A stretch of DNA of 64,000 bases from JASSUD01 sp031963405 (GCA_031963405.1 JASSUJ010000001.1:1364001-1428000), one strand, 5' to 3'; positions 54,245 to 62,931 are shown, counted from the stretch's first letter. Numbers and translations are program-made. Notes: generated by a model not told the origin, from the sequence alone.

Positions 54245-54988
54245 TTACTTAACAGACATCATTTCCGCCTCAATTTTTTCTGCGGAAGGGGCGCCTGATA
54301 GTCGGCGGCCATTCGCAAAAATGACGGTTGGTGTACCCGTTACATTTAACTTGCGACCAAGTTCGAGGTTTTTCCTCAGCACGCTGGTATCGCATTTAGT
54401 GTTGGTAGGCAGCGCTTGGTTATTCAGTGTCCACGCTTGCCATGCTTGGCCACGATTAGCCGCACACCAGATGGCTTGCGATTTAGCATGCGAATCTGGT
54501 GAAAGTATTGGATACAAAAAAGTGTAAACCGTAACGTTGTTGAGTTGCGCGAGCGTCTTTTCTAATTGCTTACAGTAAGGGCAATTGGGATCGGAAAATA
54601 CAGCAATTTTACGCTTGGCATCTGCGCCATTCCCCTCCTTCCCTCTTACAACTTTCACTGCTTGCTCGAGTGGCAGACGGGCAAAATCTATCTGGTTTAA
54701 CTCAGCCAGCCGGGCGGCGGTTAGGTTTTTACTCGTTTGCAAATCCAGCACATCACCAATCAACAAATAGCGGCCTTTCTCATCGGTATAGGCAAGTTGC
54801 GCGCCAAGATTGATTTCATACCAACCGGGCATTGGGGCTTTTGCCACGCTTTTAACATCGGGGCCCAGCTGGTTTTGCAATTGCGCTTTTAATTTATCTG
54901 CCACCAAATCGGCAGCTGATACGTTTAGCGCAACGCTAGCCGCGGCGCATAGCAAGGTTGCGGTAATCAGGCGAGCAATGAGTTTCAT
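54245..54988 (-). CDS. dsbC: thiol:disulfide interchange protein DsbC
   Basis: Periplasmic disulfide isomerase and reductase. ATG 54988 has AGGAA upstream and gives a signal peptide (ARLITATLLCAAASVALNVSA); a longer frame overlapping the ABC gene is rejected. An N-terminal dimerisation domain is followed by a thioredoxin domain with KIAVFSDPNCPYCKQLEKTL (CPYC), the second disulfide (IWCAAN, TKCDTS) and cis-Pro in VTGTPTVIFANGRRLSG. It starts 16 bases after the ABC exporter stop. Confidence 0.95.
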   Translation of the reverse strand: MKLIARLITATLLCAAASVALNVSAADLVADKLKAQLQNQLGPDVKSVAKAPMPGWYEINLGAQLAYTDEKGRYLLIGDVLDLQTSKNLTAARLAELNQIDFARLPLEQAVKVVRGKEGNGADAKRKIAVFSDPNCPYCKQLEKTLAQLNNVTVYTFLYPILSPDSHAKSQAIWCAANRGQAWQAWTLNNQALPTNTKCDTSVLRKNLELGRKLNVTGTPTVIFANGRRLSGAPSAEKIEAEMMSVK

Positions 54989-55004
54989 AGAGTTCCTGCG
55001 AAAA

Positions 55005-56795
55005 TTAATTAACTGTATTCGGTGAGTCGTGTTGAGGGAAAAACCCATCATGTTGCATATTCCAAAGTTTTGCAAAGTGCCCGCCTGCTGCCAGCAAGGC
55101 TTCTTTACTACCGTCTTCAATGATTCTGCCTTTTTCAAAGACTAAGATTCGATCCATATTCCCAAGCGTCGAAAGACGATGTGCAATAACCAGCGTCGTG
55201 CGGTCTTTCATTGACTCATGCAAGCTAGCCTGGATCACTTTCTCAGTGACCGAATCTAGCGCTGAAGTGGCTTCATCTAAAATCAAAATCGGCGCGTTTT
55301 TCAATAGCGCTCGCGCAATCGAAATACGCTGCCTTTGCCCACCGGAGAGTTTGATGCCCCTCTCTCCTACCAAGGTTTGATAGCCATCGTCCAATTCAGA
55401 AATAAACTCATCGCAATGCGCACGCCGTGCGGCGTCGAAGACTTCTTGGTCAGTCGCATCGAGTCGGCCATAGCGAATATTCTCGATAAGATTGCGGTGA
55501 AATAAAGAAGGGTCTTGCGGAATTAAAGCTATTTGCTCGCGCAAGGAATCTTGCCTGACCTTAGCAATGTTTTGACCATCAATTAAGATTTGGCCTTGCT
55601 GGATATCAAAGAAACGCAAAATGAGATTCACAAAAGTTGATTTGCCCGACCCTGAAAAACCCACTAAGCCAACTTTTTCACCTGGCTTAATTTCAACTGA
55701 CAAATTATTGAAGAGCAAATTGTCGGGTTTATAACCAAAGCCCACTTGATCAAACACAATGCTGCCACGTTTGACTTGCAAGCGCGGCACTTGCGGCGCA
55801 TCCACCACCTCATGATGTTGCGCGACCAAACCCAAAGCCTCGTTAATGGTGCCTCGCTCACGCGTGAAAAGATTAATTTGGAAGCTTAAATACCAAATTA
55901 AACCCATCATGGAAAAAGTCGACATCGTGACCAAAGAAAAGTCACCCAATGTTACCCAGCCCGCTTGCCAGCCATGCAGCAAAGTCGTCACCATAGCGAC
56001 GATTAACGACAAGCTACAGATAGACTGCAAAGTCCGCATGATTTCAACCATCCAGTTAGCTTGCTTGGATTTCTCGATTTCGGTGCGCTGATAGCTCTCT
56101 AAGCGTTCTCTCTCATAACACCGCCGTGCAAACAGTTTGACACTGGCAATATTGGTCAGCGAATCTACAATTTGCCCGCTTAGCGAAGTCACTGACTCAG
56201 AATGGGTATGCCACCTCTGTTCTCCGACACGTAAAAAAAGAAGAGAGAGGCCCACGTGCACAGCAAACCAGCTGAATAAAATAAAGGCGAATAATGGATT
56301 AGCCTGCCACATCAAATAAAGTGACACGACAAAAGCCACCAGCGTCGAGACAAAGCTAAAAATAAAAATCTCGAGTACATTCTGGCAACTACTCGGCAAT
56401 TCAGTGAGCCGTTTCGCCACCCCTCCAGCATAGTTATTCGCGAAATAAGTGTAGGAGTGCTTTTTCACATACTCCAGTACATTCAATCTAATATTTGCGC
56501 GAAAACGCGGGACAAAATAAAGCATCAATACGCCTTGCAGGCGCAGACATAGCTCCATCGTTACCCAAAAACCAAAAAGCAAGGCTAATGTCGGCGCTAA
56601 AGTTTTATAAATATCGGCACGGTCACCTTGAAATTCAGCTACACCATTAATTATCTTTTTAATAAAAAAGGGAAAGCAGGCTTCGTTTACGGCCCATATC
56701 AAAGACGTGAGCCAAACGAATGTAAATAAAATTTTTTGTTTCTTAACAAAAAACCACAAAAATTTTAGAAGTGTGCTCGGCATATTTTGATTCAT
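55005..56795 (-). CDS. ABC exporter, fused membrane and ATPase domains
   Basis: 596 residues. Six membrane segments occupy about residues 15-310 (type IV ABC exporter fold as in MsbA). The ATPase has Walker A VGFSGSGKSTFVNLIL, Q-loop ALIPQDPSLFHRN, signature IKLSGGQRQRISIARALL and Walker B ILILDEATSALD, then the His loop in LVIAHRLSTL. One gene encodes a half-transporter, so a homodimer is expected. Substrate is unknown; lipid, peptide or drug export are all possible. Wedged between dsbC and a UbiH-type gene, and its composition is more AT-rich than theirs, so it may be acquired. Confidence 0.88.
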   Translation of the reverse strand: MNQNMPSTLLKFLWFFVKKQKILFTFVWLTSLIWAVNEACFPFFIKKIINGVAEFQGDRADIYKTLAPTLALLFGFWVTMELCLRLQGVLMLYFVPRFRANIRLNVLEYVKKHSYTYFANNYAGGVAKRLTELPSSCQNVLEIFIFSFVSTLVAFVVSLYLMWQANPLFAFILFSWFAVHVGLSLLFLRVGEQRWHTHSESVTSLSGQIVDSLTNIASVKLFARRCYERERLESYQRTEIEKSKQANWMVEIMRTLQSICSLSLIVAMVTTLLHGWQAGWVTLGDFSLVTMSTFSMMGLIWYLSFQINLFTRERGTINEALGLVAQHHEVVDAPQVPRLQVKRGSIVFDQVGFGYKPDNLLFNNLSVEIKPGEKVGLVGFSGSGKSTFVNLILRFFDIQQGQILIDGQNIAKVRQDSLREQIALIPQDPSLFHRNLIENIRYGRLDATDQEVFDAARRAHCDEFISELDDGYQTLVGERGIKLSGGQRQRISIARALLKNAPILILDEATSALDSVTEKVIQASLHESMKDRTTLVIAHRLSTLGNMDRILVFEKGRIIEDGSKEALLAAGGHFAKLWNMQHDGFFPQHDSPNTVN

Positions 56796-56976
56796 ATTTT
56801 TCAGGCTTCGCTATCGTGCGTTACCGCAAGCAAAATTATTAAAAATGATAAGCGGGTCAAATTTTTTGAAAATAGAGAGACAAGCTAAGAACGTACAATT
56901 TCTCAGATAAAGATCACGCAAATTAGTATTTTTCTTTTAATTACTTATCCAATAATTGACTTCACAAAAGGTCTTA

Positions 56977-57092
56977 TTAAGGAAACACTGAACCAACCGC
57001 AAGCAATGAATGCAACGCAGGCGATACGCCTTAGTAAGCCTAGCTAGTCATGAGGTATGACGACGCCCCCAGTTTATTCAATGCTTCCTTAA
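56977..57092. repeat. type B palindromic repeat
   Basis: TTAAGGAAACACTGAACCAA pairs with TTTATTCAATGCTTCCTTAA at the right end, with CAAGCAATGAATGCAACG beside the left arm. It lies 21 bases after the UbiH-type gene stop and may act as its terminator. Confidence 0.85.
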
Positions 57093-57113
57093 CGAAAGAA
57101 AGTCGCACCTTGA

Positions 57114-58286
57114 TCAATCTAAAGCATGCGCAACTAGCCAGCGTTTTAGAAAAGATTGGGTATTTGCAAATGACATACCTAAGTTTCGTGCCGAGCGCAA
57201 AAGCCCACTAGGTGACGAGAAAAGTCGCTGCAAACCATCGGTGACGAGCGTGAGCTTTTGGATATCCAGACTACGTGCGCGTTCATAACGGCGTAATAAG
57301 GTGATATCACCCAAATCACGAAATGGCTCGCGTGCAGCGACTACCTCAGTCAGCGCAGCTACATCGCGCAGACCAAGGTTCATGCCTTGCCCGGCAAGCG
57401 GATGAATAACATGCGCTGCATCACCAATTAACGCCACGCGGGGTGCAATTAAACGATCAACTTTTTGCTTTGAAAGTGGAAAACCTCGCGCTGGTGCCAG
57501 GCATTCAAGCGCACCAAAGCGCTCGCCAGTGATTTTTTCAACGGCCGCGGCAAGCTGTGTGCCATCTAGTGCGAGTAACGCGCGCGCATGTTCTTCTTGC
57601 GCCGACCACACTAACGATACATGGTGAGAGGATAAAGGTAGTAGCGCGATAATCTCGCCTTCATGAAACCACTGGTACGCGGTCTCAGCATGCGGTTTTT
57701 CAGTGCGAAATGTAGTAACGATGCCCCATTGCTGGTAATCACGGTGGCTAACCTTAGCTTCTATTTGTGCGCGCACCCATGAGTGCGCACCATCAGCCCC
57801 CAGCAGTAGCTGAGTATGCCAAGTACGATGATTATCTAACTCAAGCACAGCGCTCTCTGACTTAAACGTCAAGTGTTGAGCGCGCCCTTCTAAGTAAGTT
57901 AACTGTGGTTGGAATCGAAGCGCAGTATCAAGCGCCGCCTCAAGCAACGAGGCTTCGACAATCCAGGCAAGTTGCGGTACCGCAGCCTGAAAAGCAGAAA
58001 AATGTAATTCAGCCCCAGCGTCGCCATAGATACGCATGTCATACACGGGGTGTAAGCGCGCTGTATCAAGTGCTTGCCATACACGTAAACGTTCTAATAA
58101 CGCTTGAGTACTTCTCGATAAAGCATACACACGGCTATCAAACGCCGCACTGCTCGTAGGCACACTCGCGTCCTGCCCAATTAGCGCAACTTTAAGTCCA
58201 AGTTGGGCCAGCGCCAGCGCGGCGGTCTTGCCCACCAGGCCACCGCCTACTACGGTGACGTGAGAAGTATGTTTGGATTGAGTCAT
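57114..58286 (-). CDS. UbiH/UbiF-family FAD-dependent hydroxylase
   Basis: Flavoprotein monooxygenase of ubiquinone synthesis, 390 residues, cytoplasmic face of the membrane. The FAD-binding dinucleotide fold is VTVVGGGLVGKTAALALAQL, the mid motif LLGADGAHSWVRAQIE and the second FAD motif RVALIGDAAHVIHPLAGQGM with NLGLRDVAAL are complete. Which ring position it hydroxylates cannot be told from sequence alone; UbiH, UbiF and UbiI are close relatives. Supports aerobic quinone synthesis together with ubiD. Confidence 0.9.
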   Translation of the reverse strand: MTQSKHTSHVTVVGGGLVGKTAALALAQLGLKVALIGQDASVPTSSAAFDSRVYALSRSTQALLERLRVWQALDTARLHPVYDMRIYGDAGAELHFSAFQAAVPQLAWIVEASLLEAALDTALRFQPQLTYLEGRAQHLTFKSESAVLELDNHRTWHTQLLLGADGAHSWVRAQIEAKVSHRDYQQWGIVTTFRTEKPHAETAYQWFHEGEIIALLPLSSHHVSLVWSAQEEHARALLALDGTQLAAAVEKITGERFGALECLAPARGFPLSKQKVDRLIAPRVALIGDAAHVIHPLAGQGMNLGLRDVAALTEVVAAREPFRDLGDITLLRRYERARSLDIQKLTLVTDGLQRLFSSPSGLLRSARNLGMSFANTQSFLKRWLVAHALD

Positions 58287-58320
58287 CGCGACATTATAAT
58301 TCGCTCAGCGCGTGTTTTTC

Positions 58321-58412
58321 TTAAGGAAATACTGAATAAATCGGGGCTGGCGCTATACCTTTTTGTCATCCATCTTTAATTCCTGGCGCACAATTTGTTC
58401 AGCGTTTCTCTA
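58321..58412. repeat. type B palindromic repeat
   Basis: TTAAGGAAATACTGAATAAA pairs with ATTTGTTCAGCGTTTCTCTA, with inner arms GCTGGCGC and TCCTGGCGC. Upstream of the UbiH-type gene. Confidence 0.8.
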
Positions 58413-58563
58413 AACGCCTATCAAGTAAGTGGCTAGCGCATGACAATTAGCCAACCTTATTTTCCTGGAGCAGGGCTGCCACGCGCTAGCATCGTCTAGT
58501 GTATCTGACATATCAGCCTACCCTGCTTCACACAGTACAATATCGGTTCTTGGAGCAAGTTCT

Positions 58564-58712
58564 TAGAACCTGTTTAGTAATTGTTCAAAAGGTCGTCAGT
58601 CGGGGGAGGACGGAACGGAGGAACCGGAGTGTACGTGGGTGTACATGAGGATTCCGAGTACCGCCCGACCCCGAATCACGGCCTTTTGGGCGATTACTAA
58701 ACAGGTTCTTAG
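58564..58712. repeat. type A palindromic repeat, best preserved copy
   Basis: Arms of about 45 bases: TTAGAACCTGTTTAGTAATT at the left and ATTACTAAACAGGTTCTTAG at the right, extended inward by CAAAAGGTCGTCAGTCGGG and CCCGAATCACGGCCTTTTG. Core ACCGGAGTGTAC-GTGGGT-GTACATGAGGATTCCGAG split over 58623-58657. Reference copy for the family in this window. Confidence 0.93.
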
Positions 58713-58912
58713 AAGCCACCCACGAATTGGCTGAGAAGTTGTCAACTGCAAAGGTCAAAGCGCAGAAACCTGCATCAACGGACATAAAAATTCCGAGCAC
58801 TGCACCGCCTTTGCTAAGCACGAAAAGCACAACCTTTTAGCAGTTTGTGGATAAATTTTTAGCGATTCAGTACGACGCACCCTCACCTAACAAACCTGTA
58901 GCAAAGGATTTT

Positions 58913-60004
58913 ATGAAGCTCAAATGCGGTATTGTCGGCTTGCCAAACGTCGGTAAATCAACGCTTTTCAATGCCTTAACCAAAGCTGGCATCGATGCCG
59001 AAAACTATCCGTTTTGTACGATTGAACCAAATGTTGGCGTGGTTGAAGTACCCGATAAGCGGCTTGCCGCTTTGGCTGAAATTATCGATCCAAAGCGTAT
59101 TGTGTCAGCCGTCGTTGAGTTCGTAGATATTGCCGGACTTGTCGCAGGCGCCTCAAAAGGCGAAGGACGCGGCAACCAATTTCTTGCCAATATTCGTGAA
59201 ACCAATGCGATTGTGCATGTTGTACGCTGTTTTGAAGACCCCAATATTGTGCACGTAGCCAATAAGGTCGACCCTATTTCAGATATTGAAGTCATTAATA
59301 CCGAACTCGCACTCGCTGACTTAAGTACCGTAGAAAAAGCGTTAAAGCGTGCCAGCACAACAGCAAGATCAGGTGACAAAGAAGCCGCCAAACTGGTTGC
59401 CGTATTACAAAAAGTGCAGCCGCAGCTCGATCAAGTACAGCCTGTGCGCGCCCTTGATTTGTCTAGCGATGAGCAAGCGTTAATCGCACCACTGTGCCTG
59501 ATTACCGCCAAGCCAACCATGTATATCGCGAACGTGAAAGAGGATGGCCTCACAAATAACGCACTGCTAGATGCGGTAATTCAATACGCAAGCGCCGAAA
59601 AATCTCCAGTGGTTGCCGTGTGCGCCGCGATTGAAGCGCAAATTGCCGACATGCCTGATGAAGACAAAACCATGTTTTTGGAAGATATGGGCATGCACGA
59701 ACCCGGACTCAACCGTGTTATCAGCGCAGCCTTTAAGCTATTAGGGCTACAGACCTATTTCACGGCAGGCAAAACCGAAGTACGTGCTTGGACTATCCAT
59801 ATCGGCGACACTGCCCCACTCGCCGCAGCAGCCATCCACACTGACTTCCAGCGTGGATTCATCCGCGCGCAAACCATCGCATTTGACGACTTCATCGCTT
59901 ATAAAGGCGAACAAGGCGCCAAAGAAGCCGGCAAAATGCGCGCCGAAGGCAAAGAGTACATCGTGCAAGATGGCGACGTGCTGAACTTTTTGTTTAATGT
60001 TTAG
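58913..60004 (+). CDS. ychF: redox-regulated ATPase YchF
   Basis: Obg-family P-loop protein that prefers ATP and binds ribosomes. 363 residues from ATG 58913 (MKLKCGIVGLPNVGKSTLFN), with AAAGGA upstream; a longer frame from 58847 is rejected. Switch II is FVDIAGLVAGASKGEGRGNQ, and the TGS domain (TDFQRGFIRAQTIAFDDFI..) ends at the C terminus with VQDGDVLNFLFNV. A 16-base hairpin (60058-60073 with 60095-60111) lies downstream. Confidence 0.97.
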   Translation: MKLKCGIVGLPNVGKSTLFNALTKAGIDAENYPFCTIEPNVGVVEVPDKRLAALAEIIDPKRIVSAVVEFVDIAGLVAGASKGEGRGNQFLANIRETNAIVHVVRCFEDPNIVHVANKVDPISDIEVINTELALADLSTVEKALKRASTTARSGDKEAAKLVAVLQKVQPQLDQVQPVRALDLSSDEQALIAPLCLITAKPTMYIANVKEDGLTNNALLDAVIQYASAEKSPVVAVCAAIEAQIADMPDEDKTMFLEDMGMHEPGLNRVISAAFKLLGLQTYFTAGKTEVRAWTIHIGDTAPLAAAAIHTDFQRGFIRAQTIAFDDFIAYKGEQGAKEAGKMRAEGKEYIVQDGDVLNFLFNV

Positions 60005-60139
60005 AGAGAAAGTTTCTTGCTTAGATAAAGAGCTATTACAAGTTACTAGAGCGCAATCCAATGCTCTCTTATAGAGAAAAATCTAAATTGACTTTATAAG
60101 AGAGCGATTGGGGTAAAAAATATTAGGGTGTGTCCTCAA

Positions 60140-60211
60140 TTAAAGGACCTCTGCATAACCCCCTAGCGGTGTCCAGTCTCTTTGCTATGGAGTTATGCAG
60201 AGGTCCTTTAA
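60140..60211. repeat. type C palindrome, perfect 20-base arms
   Basis: TTAAAGGACCTCTGCATAAC (60140-60159) is the exact reverse complement of GTTATGCAGAGGTCCTTTAA (60192-60211), around a 32-base centre. No reading frame inside. Could be a non-autonomous mobile element or a transposon end pair. Confidence 0.9.
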
Positions 60212-60310
60212 GATAACGCGGATATCGGCATCGCAGGCTTTATCCATAATAACGGTTGGTCTCCTTGCCATACAACCGCACTGTCTGTACCGGCATTTCT
60301 TTCTGCCGGG
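60212..60310. other. short spacer with a further GGTTATGC..CCTTCC fragment
   Basis: CCGGGTTATGCTGGCCTTCCC at 60307-60327 overlaps the end of the next gene and resembles the right arm of type C elements, so that gene's 3' end may lie within a degenerate copy. Confidence 0.4.
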
Positions 60311-61333
60311 TTATGCTGGCCTTCCCTCAAGAGAAATTTGTCTCATATTTACTAATGCCTCTGAAAGTTGCTGCAGTATTTTATTAGCGTTATTCCTATC
60401 TTCTTGGCCTTCAATATATTTCGATGGGAAAACTTCGTTCTCTGTTGAAAGATGCTCATATTCGATGAAATTATTCATGGAATTTAATATATTGATTACT
60501 TCATCAGTGTATTTTTTAACCATATTTAAGTTACCCTCAACCACCTCGAAAGTATTAATAGCGCTTTTTACTCTAGGATACTCTCCCAACACTTCGCTTA
60601 GAGCAAGTTTGGATTTTGACATTTTAATAGTGCATACCAAAATTTGAACTATAACCACTCCACACATTACCCAAAAATCATTAGATTTATATTCAAGCAA
60701 ATAATTTATAAAAGGGATTATTAGAAAAATATCAGATAAGATTATTTCTTTAAATTCTCTCTCCTTAGCTCTTATTTTTAATTTCGCATTAGATACTAAT
60801 TCTGATCGCCTCATCAACTCTCTACTCATTTCTGGGGAAGCTTCTTGAGCATAGGATATACATTCATCAAATCTATCAGCTACTGATTTTATTCTTAGAT
60901 ACCCAGGGTACCAAGTACTCTGGAATAGAACGCATGCACTAATGGTTCGGCTCAATAGTGAATAAAATCTCACTTGTGTATCTTGGTAAGACCCCGTATA
61001 AACATTTCTGATATAAAGGCTTTCAAGAGCTTGCTCCATTTCATTTGCAGTTTCTTCTTTAAGCTGAGTAGTGCTACGCTTAATCTCTTTTAATTGAGAC
61101 CCCGCTTTAGAAAAAATTAATCTTATCGATTCCCCTCTGATCGATCTGTTTAGATTAAATGTTTCAAGGTAGGCGGAGTAACACACTTTACTCGCACAAG
61201 CTAGCTTGACGCGCTCTGAAATGTTCAAACGCCCAAAAATTTCATTTTTTATATGCGGAATATTTAATTCAAAAAATCCGTTTAGATTCATTGGCGCTTT
61301 TTGCCCAGTAAAAGAATTTTGAATAGAAAGCAT
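60311..61333 (-). CDS. second F-box-like protein with hydrophobic segments, candidate effector
   Basis: 340 residues; AGGAT lies about 8 bases upstream of the ATG at 61333. Residues about 17-60 (FFELNIPHIKNEIFGRLNIS followed by ERVKLACASKVCYSAYLETF) fit the F-box layout: a leading hydrophobic-Pro, an Ile/Leu-spaced helix, then an L-x-x-x-S-K-V-C-x-x-x-x segment. The central part is helical, and residues about 205-245 are hydrophobic (IFLIIPFINYLLEY, VMCGVVIVQILVCTI), probably two membrane-inserting segments. The end (NKILQQLSEALVNMRQIS) is helical. AT-rich. Compared with the protein at 34444-35604 it lacks the 30-residue repeats. Confidence 0.65.
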   Translation of the reverse strand: MLSIQNSFTGQKAPMNLNGFFELNIPHIKNEIFGRLNISERVKLACASKVCYSAYLETFNLNRSIRGESIRLIFSKAGSQLKEIKRSTTQLKEETANEMEQALESLYIRNVYTGSYQDTQVRFYSLLSRTISACVLFQSTWYPGYLRIKSVADRFDECISYAQEASPEMSRELMRRSELVSNAKLKIRAKEREFKEIILSDIFLIIPFINYLLEYKSNDFWVMCGVVIVQILVCTIKMSKSKLALSEVLGEYPRVKSAINTFEVVEGNLNMVKKYTDEVINILNSMNNFIEYEHLSTENEVFPSKYIEGQEDRNNANKILQQLSEALVNMRQISLEGRPA

Positions 61334-61770
61334 ATATTCATCCTAGAAGAAAAAAATAAATTATTAATCTTTTAACGGCTTTTTATCAAAGTAAAATCTG
61401 AATTGACAAAAAAATCTAGTCTGATTTAGATAAACTATTCTTTTAATTTTTACTCTCACGAACTTTTATATATCCCACCATCTCATATCGAGAATTGGTT
61501 TGTTGATGTCATGCTGTGATAACAACGGAGCTACGCAAGCCATTAAATTACTAGCAGAGTATTTCTAAATACCTAATCTTGAATACATGGTAAATGCCTT
61601 AATTTCAGGTAAAAGCCTAATATTTATTAGAATTCACGTCATAAGTGCCCCCAAGGTTGTCGGCCTTGGGCGGCCCTTAGTTAAGTAAACCTTACAGGAA
61701 CCTTCGTTCCCTCTAGACGACTATGAGGATGCCGAGTACCCCCACCTTTTAGCGAGTGACGAAGTGAGTT
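61334..61770. other. spacer with repeat fragments
   Basis: Around 61675-61700 GGCCCTTAGTTAAGTAAACCTTAC matches GAGTTGAGTAAACCTTACCA at 34177-34196 next to the IS3 remnant, so both may be ends of one mobile element. GACTATGAGGATGCCGAGTAC near 61719-61739 is a type A core half. No gene seen. Confidence 0.5.
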
Positions 61771-62481
61771 CTAAGCGAGATTTATCTGGCTTGGAGGAAT
61801 ATCTTTTCTAGACGTACCATCTTCCGCAACAGGGTTGCTAGATTCTTTATTGCTTGAAGAACGCAAGGCTTCTCTATCTTGACCATTCTCGATCTTGACC
61901 AGATCTAAACCGGTCATTTCTAAGGTATCGTCTGACACAGCAGGAGAGGAAATTTCATCGTCAGTTAATACTCTCTGGGAATAACTGCGGATGCCGTCTT
62001 CGTCACCCTCTACGGGACTTAGCTCTCTAAAGGAATAGGATGTAGCTTTTAGCGTATCTGAGACAGGCACTTTGACCTTGCTGTTACTAGTACTAGGTAA
62101 GCGGAGAGCATGATGTGGGCTGCTAAGCGAGCTGCGCGCACGGAACGGGTTAGGGTTAGAACTAGAACTAGAACTAGAACTAGAACTAGAACTAGAACTA
62201 GAACTAGAACTAGAACTAGAACTAGAACTAGAACTAGAACTAGAACTAGAACTAGAACTAGAACTAGAACTAGGGTTGGGGTTGGGGTTGGGGTTGGGGT
62301 TGGGGTTGGGGTTGGAACCAGCGTTAGGTTTGCAGGCAAATTTACTGAAATCAAGTCGAGTGGCATTCCCATGCCGAGCCCACTGTGGTTTATTGCCCGC
62401 TGTATTGTTATCGGTGGTGGGCCTCTGGTACGGAGTTGGCCGACCCCGCCCCGTTGATGCCAAAGGATTTATGCGATCCAT
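61771..62481 (-). CDS. low-complexity protein with Asn-Pro and poly-Ser tracts, candidate effector
   Basis: 236 residues; a near-perfect ribosome site (AGGAGG) lies 6 bases before the ATG. The N-terminal part is polar (NPLASTGRGRPTPYQRPT), then come seven Asn-Pro dipeptides and about 38 consecutive serines, another NPNP, and a C-terminal region rich in Ser, Asp and Glu (YSFRELSPVEGDEDG, SQRVLTDDEISSPAVSDD). No hydrophobic segment. The tracts are encoded by perfect hexanucleotide repeats, so repeat number can change without breaking the frame. No family recognised; the layout suggests a flexible linker between two short functional ends. Confidence 0.65.
   Translation of the reverse strand: MDRINPLASTGRGRPTPYQRPTTDNNTAGNKPQWARHGNATRLDFSKFACKPNAGSNPNPNPNPNPNPNPSSSSSSSSSSSSSSSSSSSSSSSSSSSSSSSSSSSSSSNPNPFRARSSLSSPHHALRLPSTSNSKVKVPVSDTLKATSYSFRELSPVEGDEDGIRSYSQRVLTDDEISSPAVSDDTLEMTGLDLVKIENGQDREALRSSSNKESSNPVAEDGTSRKDIPPSQINLA
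62157..62270. repeat. hexanucleotide tandem repeat, 19 units of TAGAAC
   Basis: Perfect 19 copies over 114 bases, encoding the Ser-Ser tract of the minus-strand gene. No interruptions, which suggests ongoing length change. Confidence 0.97.
62276..62315. repeat. hexanucleotide tandem repeat, six full units of TTGGGG plus TTGG
   Basis: Perfect copies encode the Asn-Pro tract on the minus strand. The G-rich strand could form G-quadruplexes. It abuts the TAGAAC array, and a single TAGGGTTAG-like unit separates or flanks them. Confidence 0.95.
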
Positions 62482-62501
62482 TTATTCCTCCTATGCCGTT
62501 T

Positions 62502-62651
62502 ATCTAGAACTCATTTCATCAATGCCCAAAAAGGTGCCAATGGTGGGAAGCCGGAGCACAGGAACCGGAATGTACATAGATAACATGAGGATCCCGAGCA
62601 CTGCCCGACCAAGGATCACGCTCTTTTAGGCATTGATGAGATGAGTTATAA
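62502..62651. repeat. type A palindromic repeat
   Basis: ATCTAGAACTCATTTCATCA pairs with TGATGAGATGAGTTATAAA, inner arms AATGCCCAAAAAGG and CTCTTTTAGGCATT. Core ACCGGAATGTACATAGATAA..CATGAGGATCCCGAGCAC. It starts 21 bases upstream of the Ser-rich gene start, so it likely overlaps its promoter. Confidence 0.88.
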
Positions 62652-62674
62652 AATCTTCTTGCAATATAAATCGA

Positions 62675-62745
62675 AGAAAGCGCTAAATAAAGCGCGAGTA
62701 AGGAATGCCATTGCTGCCCGCAATGGTATCTAGATAAGAAAGAGA
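62675..62745. repeat. type B repeat fragment
   Basis: GAAAGCGCTAAATAAAGCGC and GAGTAAGGAATGCC match the left half of type B elements; the right arm is not found. Confidence 0.55.
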
Positions 62746-62931
62746 GAGTTATAGCATCGCTATGGGGCTAAACGGGGCACGCTTAAAGTTTTTTCAGGTA
62801 AAAATTTTCTCATTAATGATGCTTTTAATGTTTTTTTGCATCCGATTCCCCAAAGCCCAACAACAAAATCAGGCTTTAAGGAAGCTTTGCTCAAGCTATG
62901 GCAAAGTGCCTGAATATTTTTCTTAAGTACT
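62746..62931. other. spacer without recognised genes
   Basis: A minus-strand frame covering it (62760-62993) overlaps the 3' end of the coiled-coil gene and has no ribosome site. Confidence 0.5.

Noticed and set aside
62157..62315. CRISPR array or telomere
   Set aside because: Units are 6 bases with no spacers, and they are in frame in a gene; a chromosome end is not indicated because genes continue on both sides.
62049..62372. Minus-strand frame encoding Leu-Val and Thr-Pro repeats
   Set aside because: Second frame of the same hexamer arrays, without its own ribosome site.
62110..62457. Plus-strand frame encoding Arg-Thr and Gly-Val repeats
   Set aside because: Consequence of the hexanucleotide arrays; the minus-strand frame has a strong ribosome site and longer non-repetitive ends.
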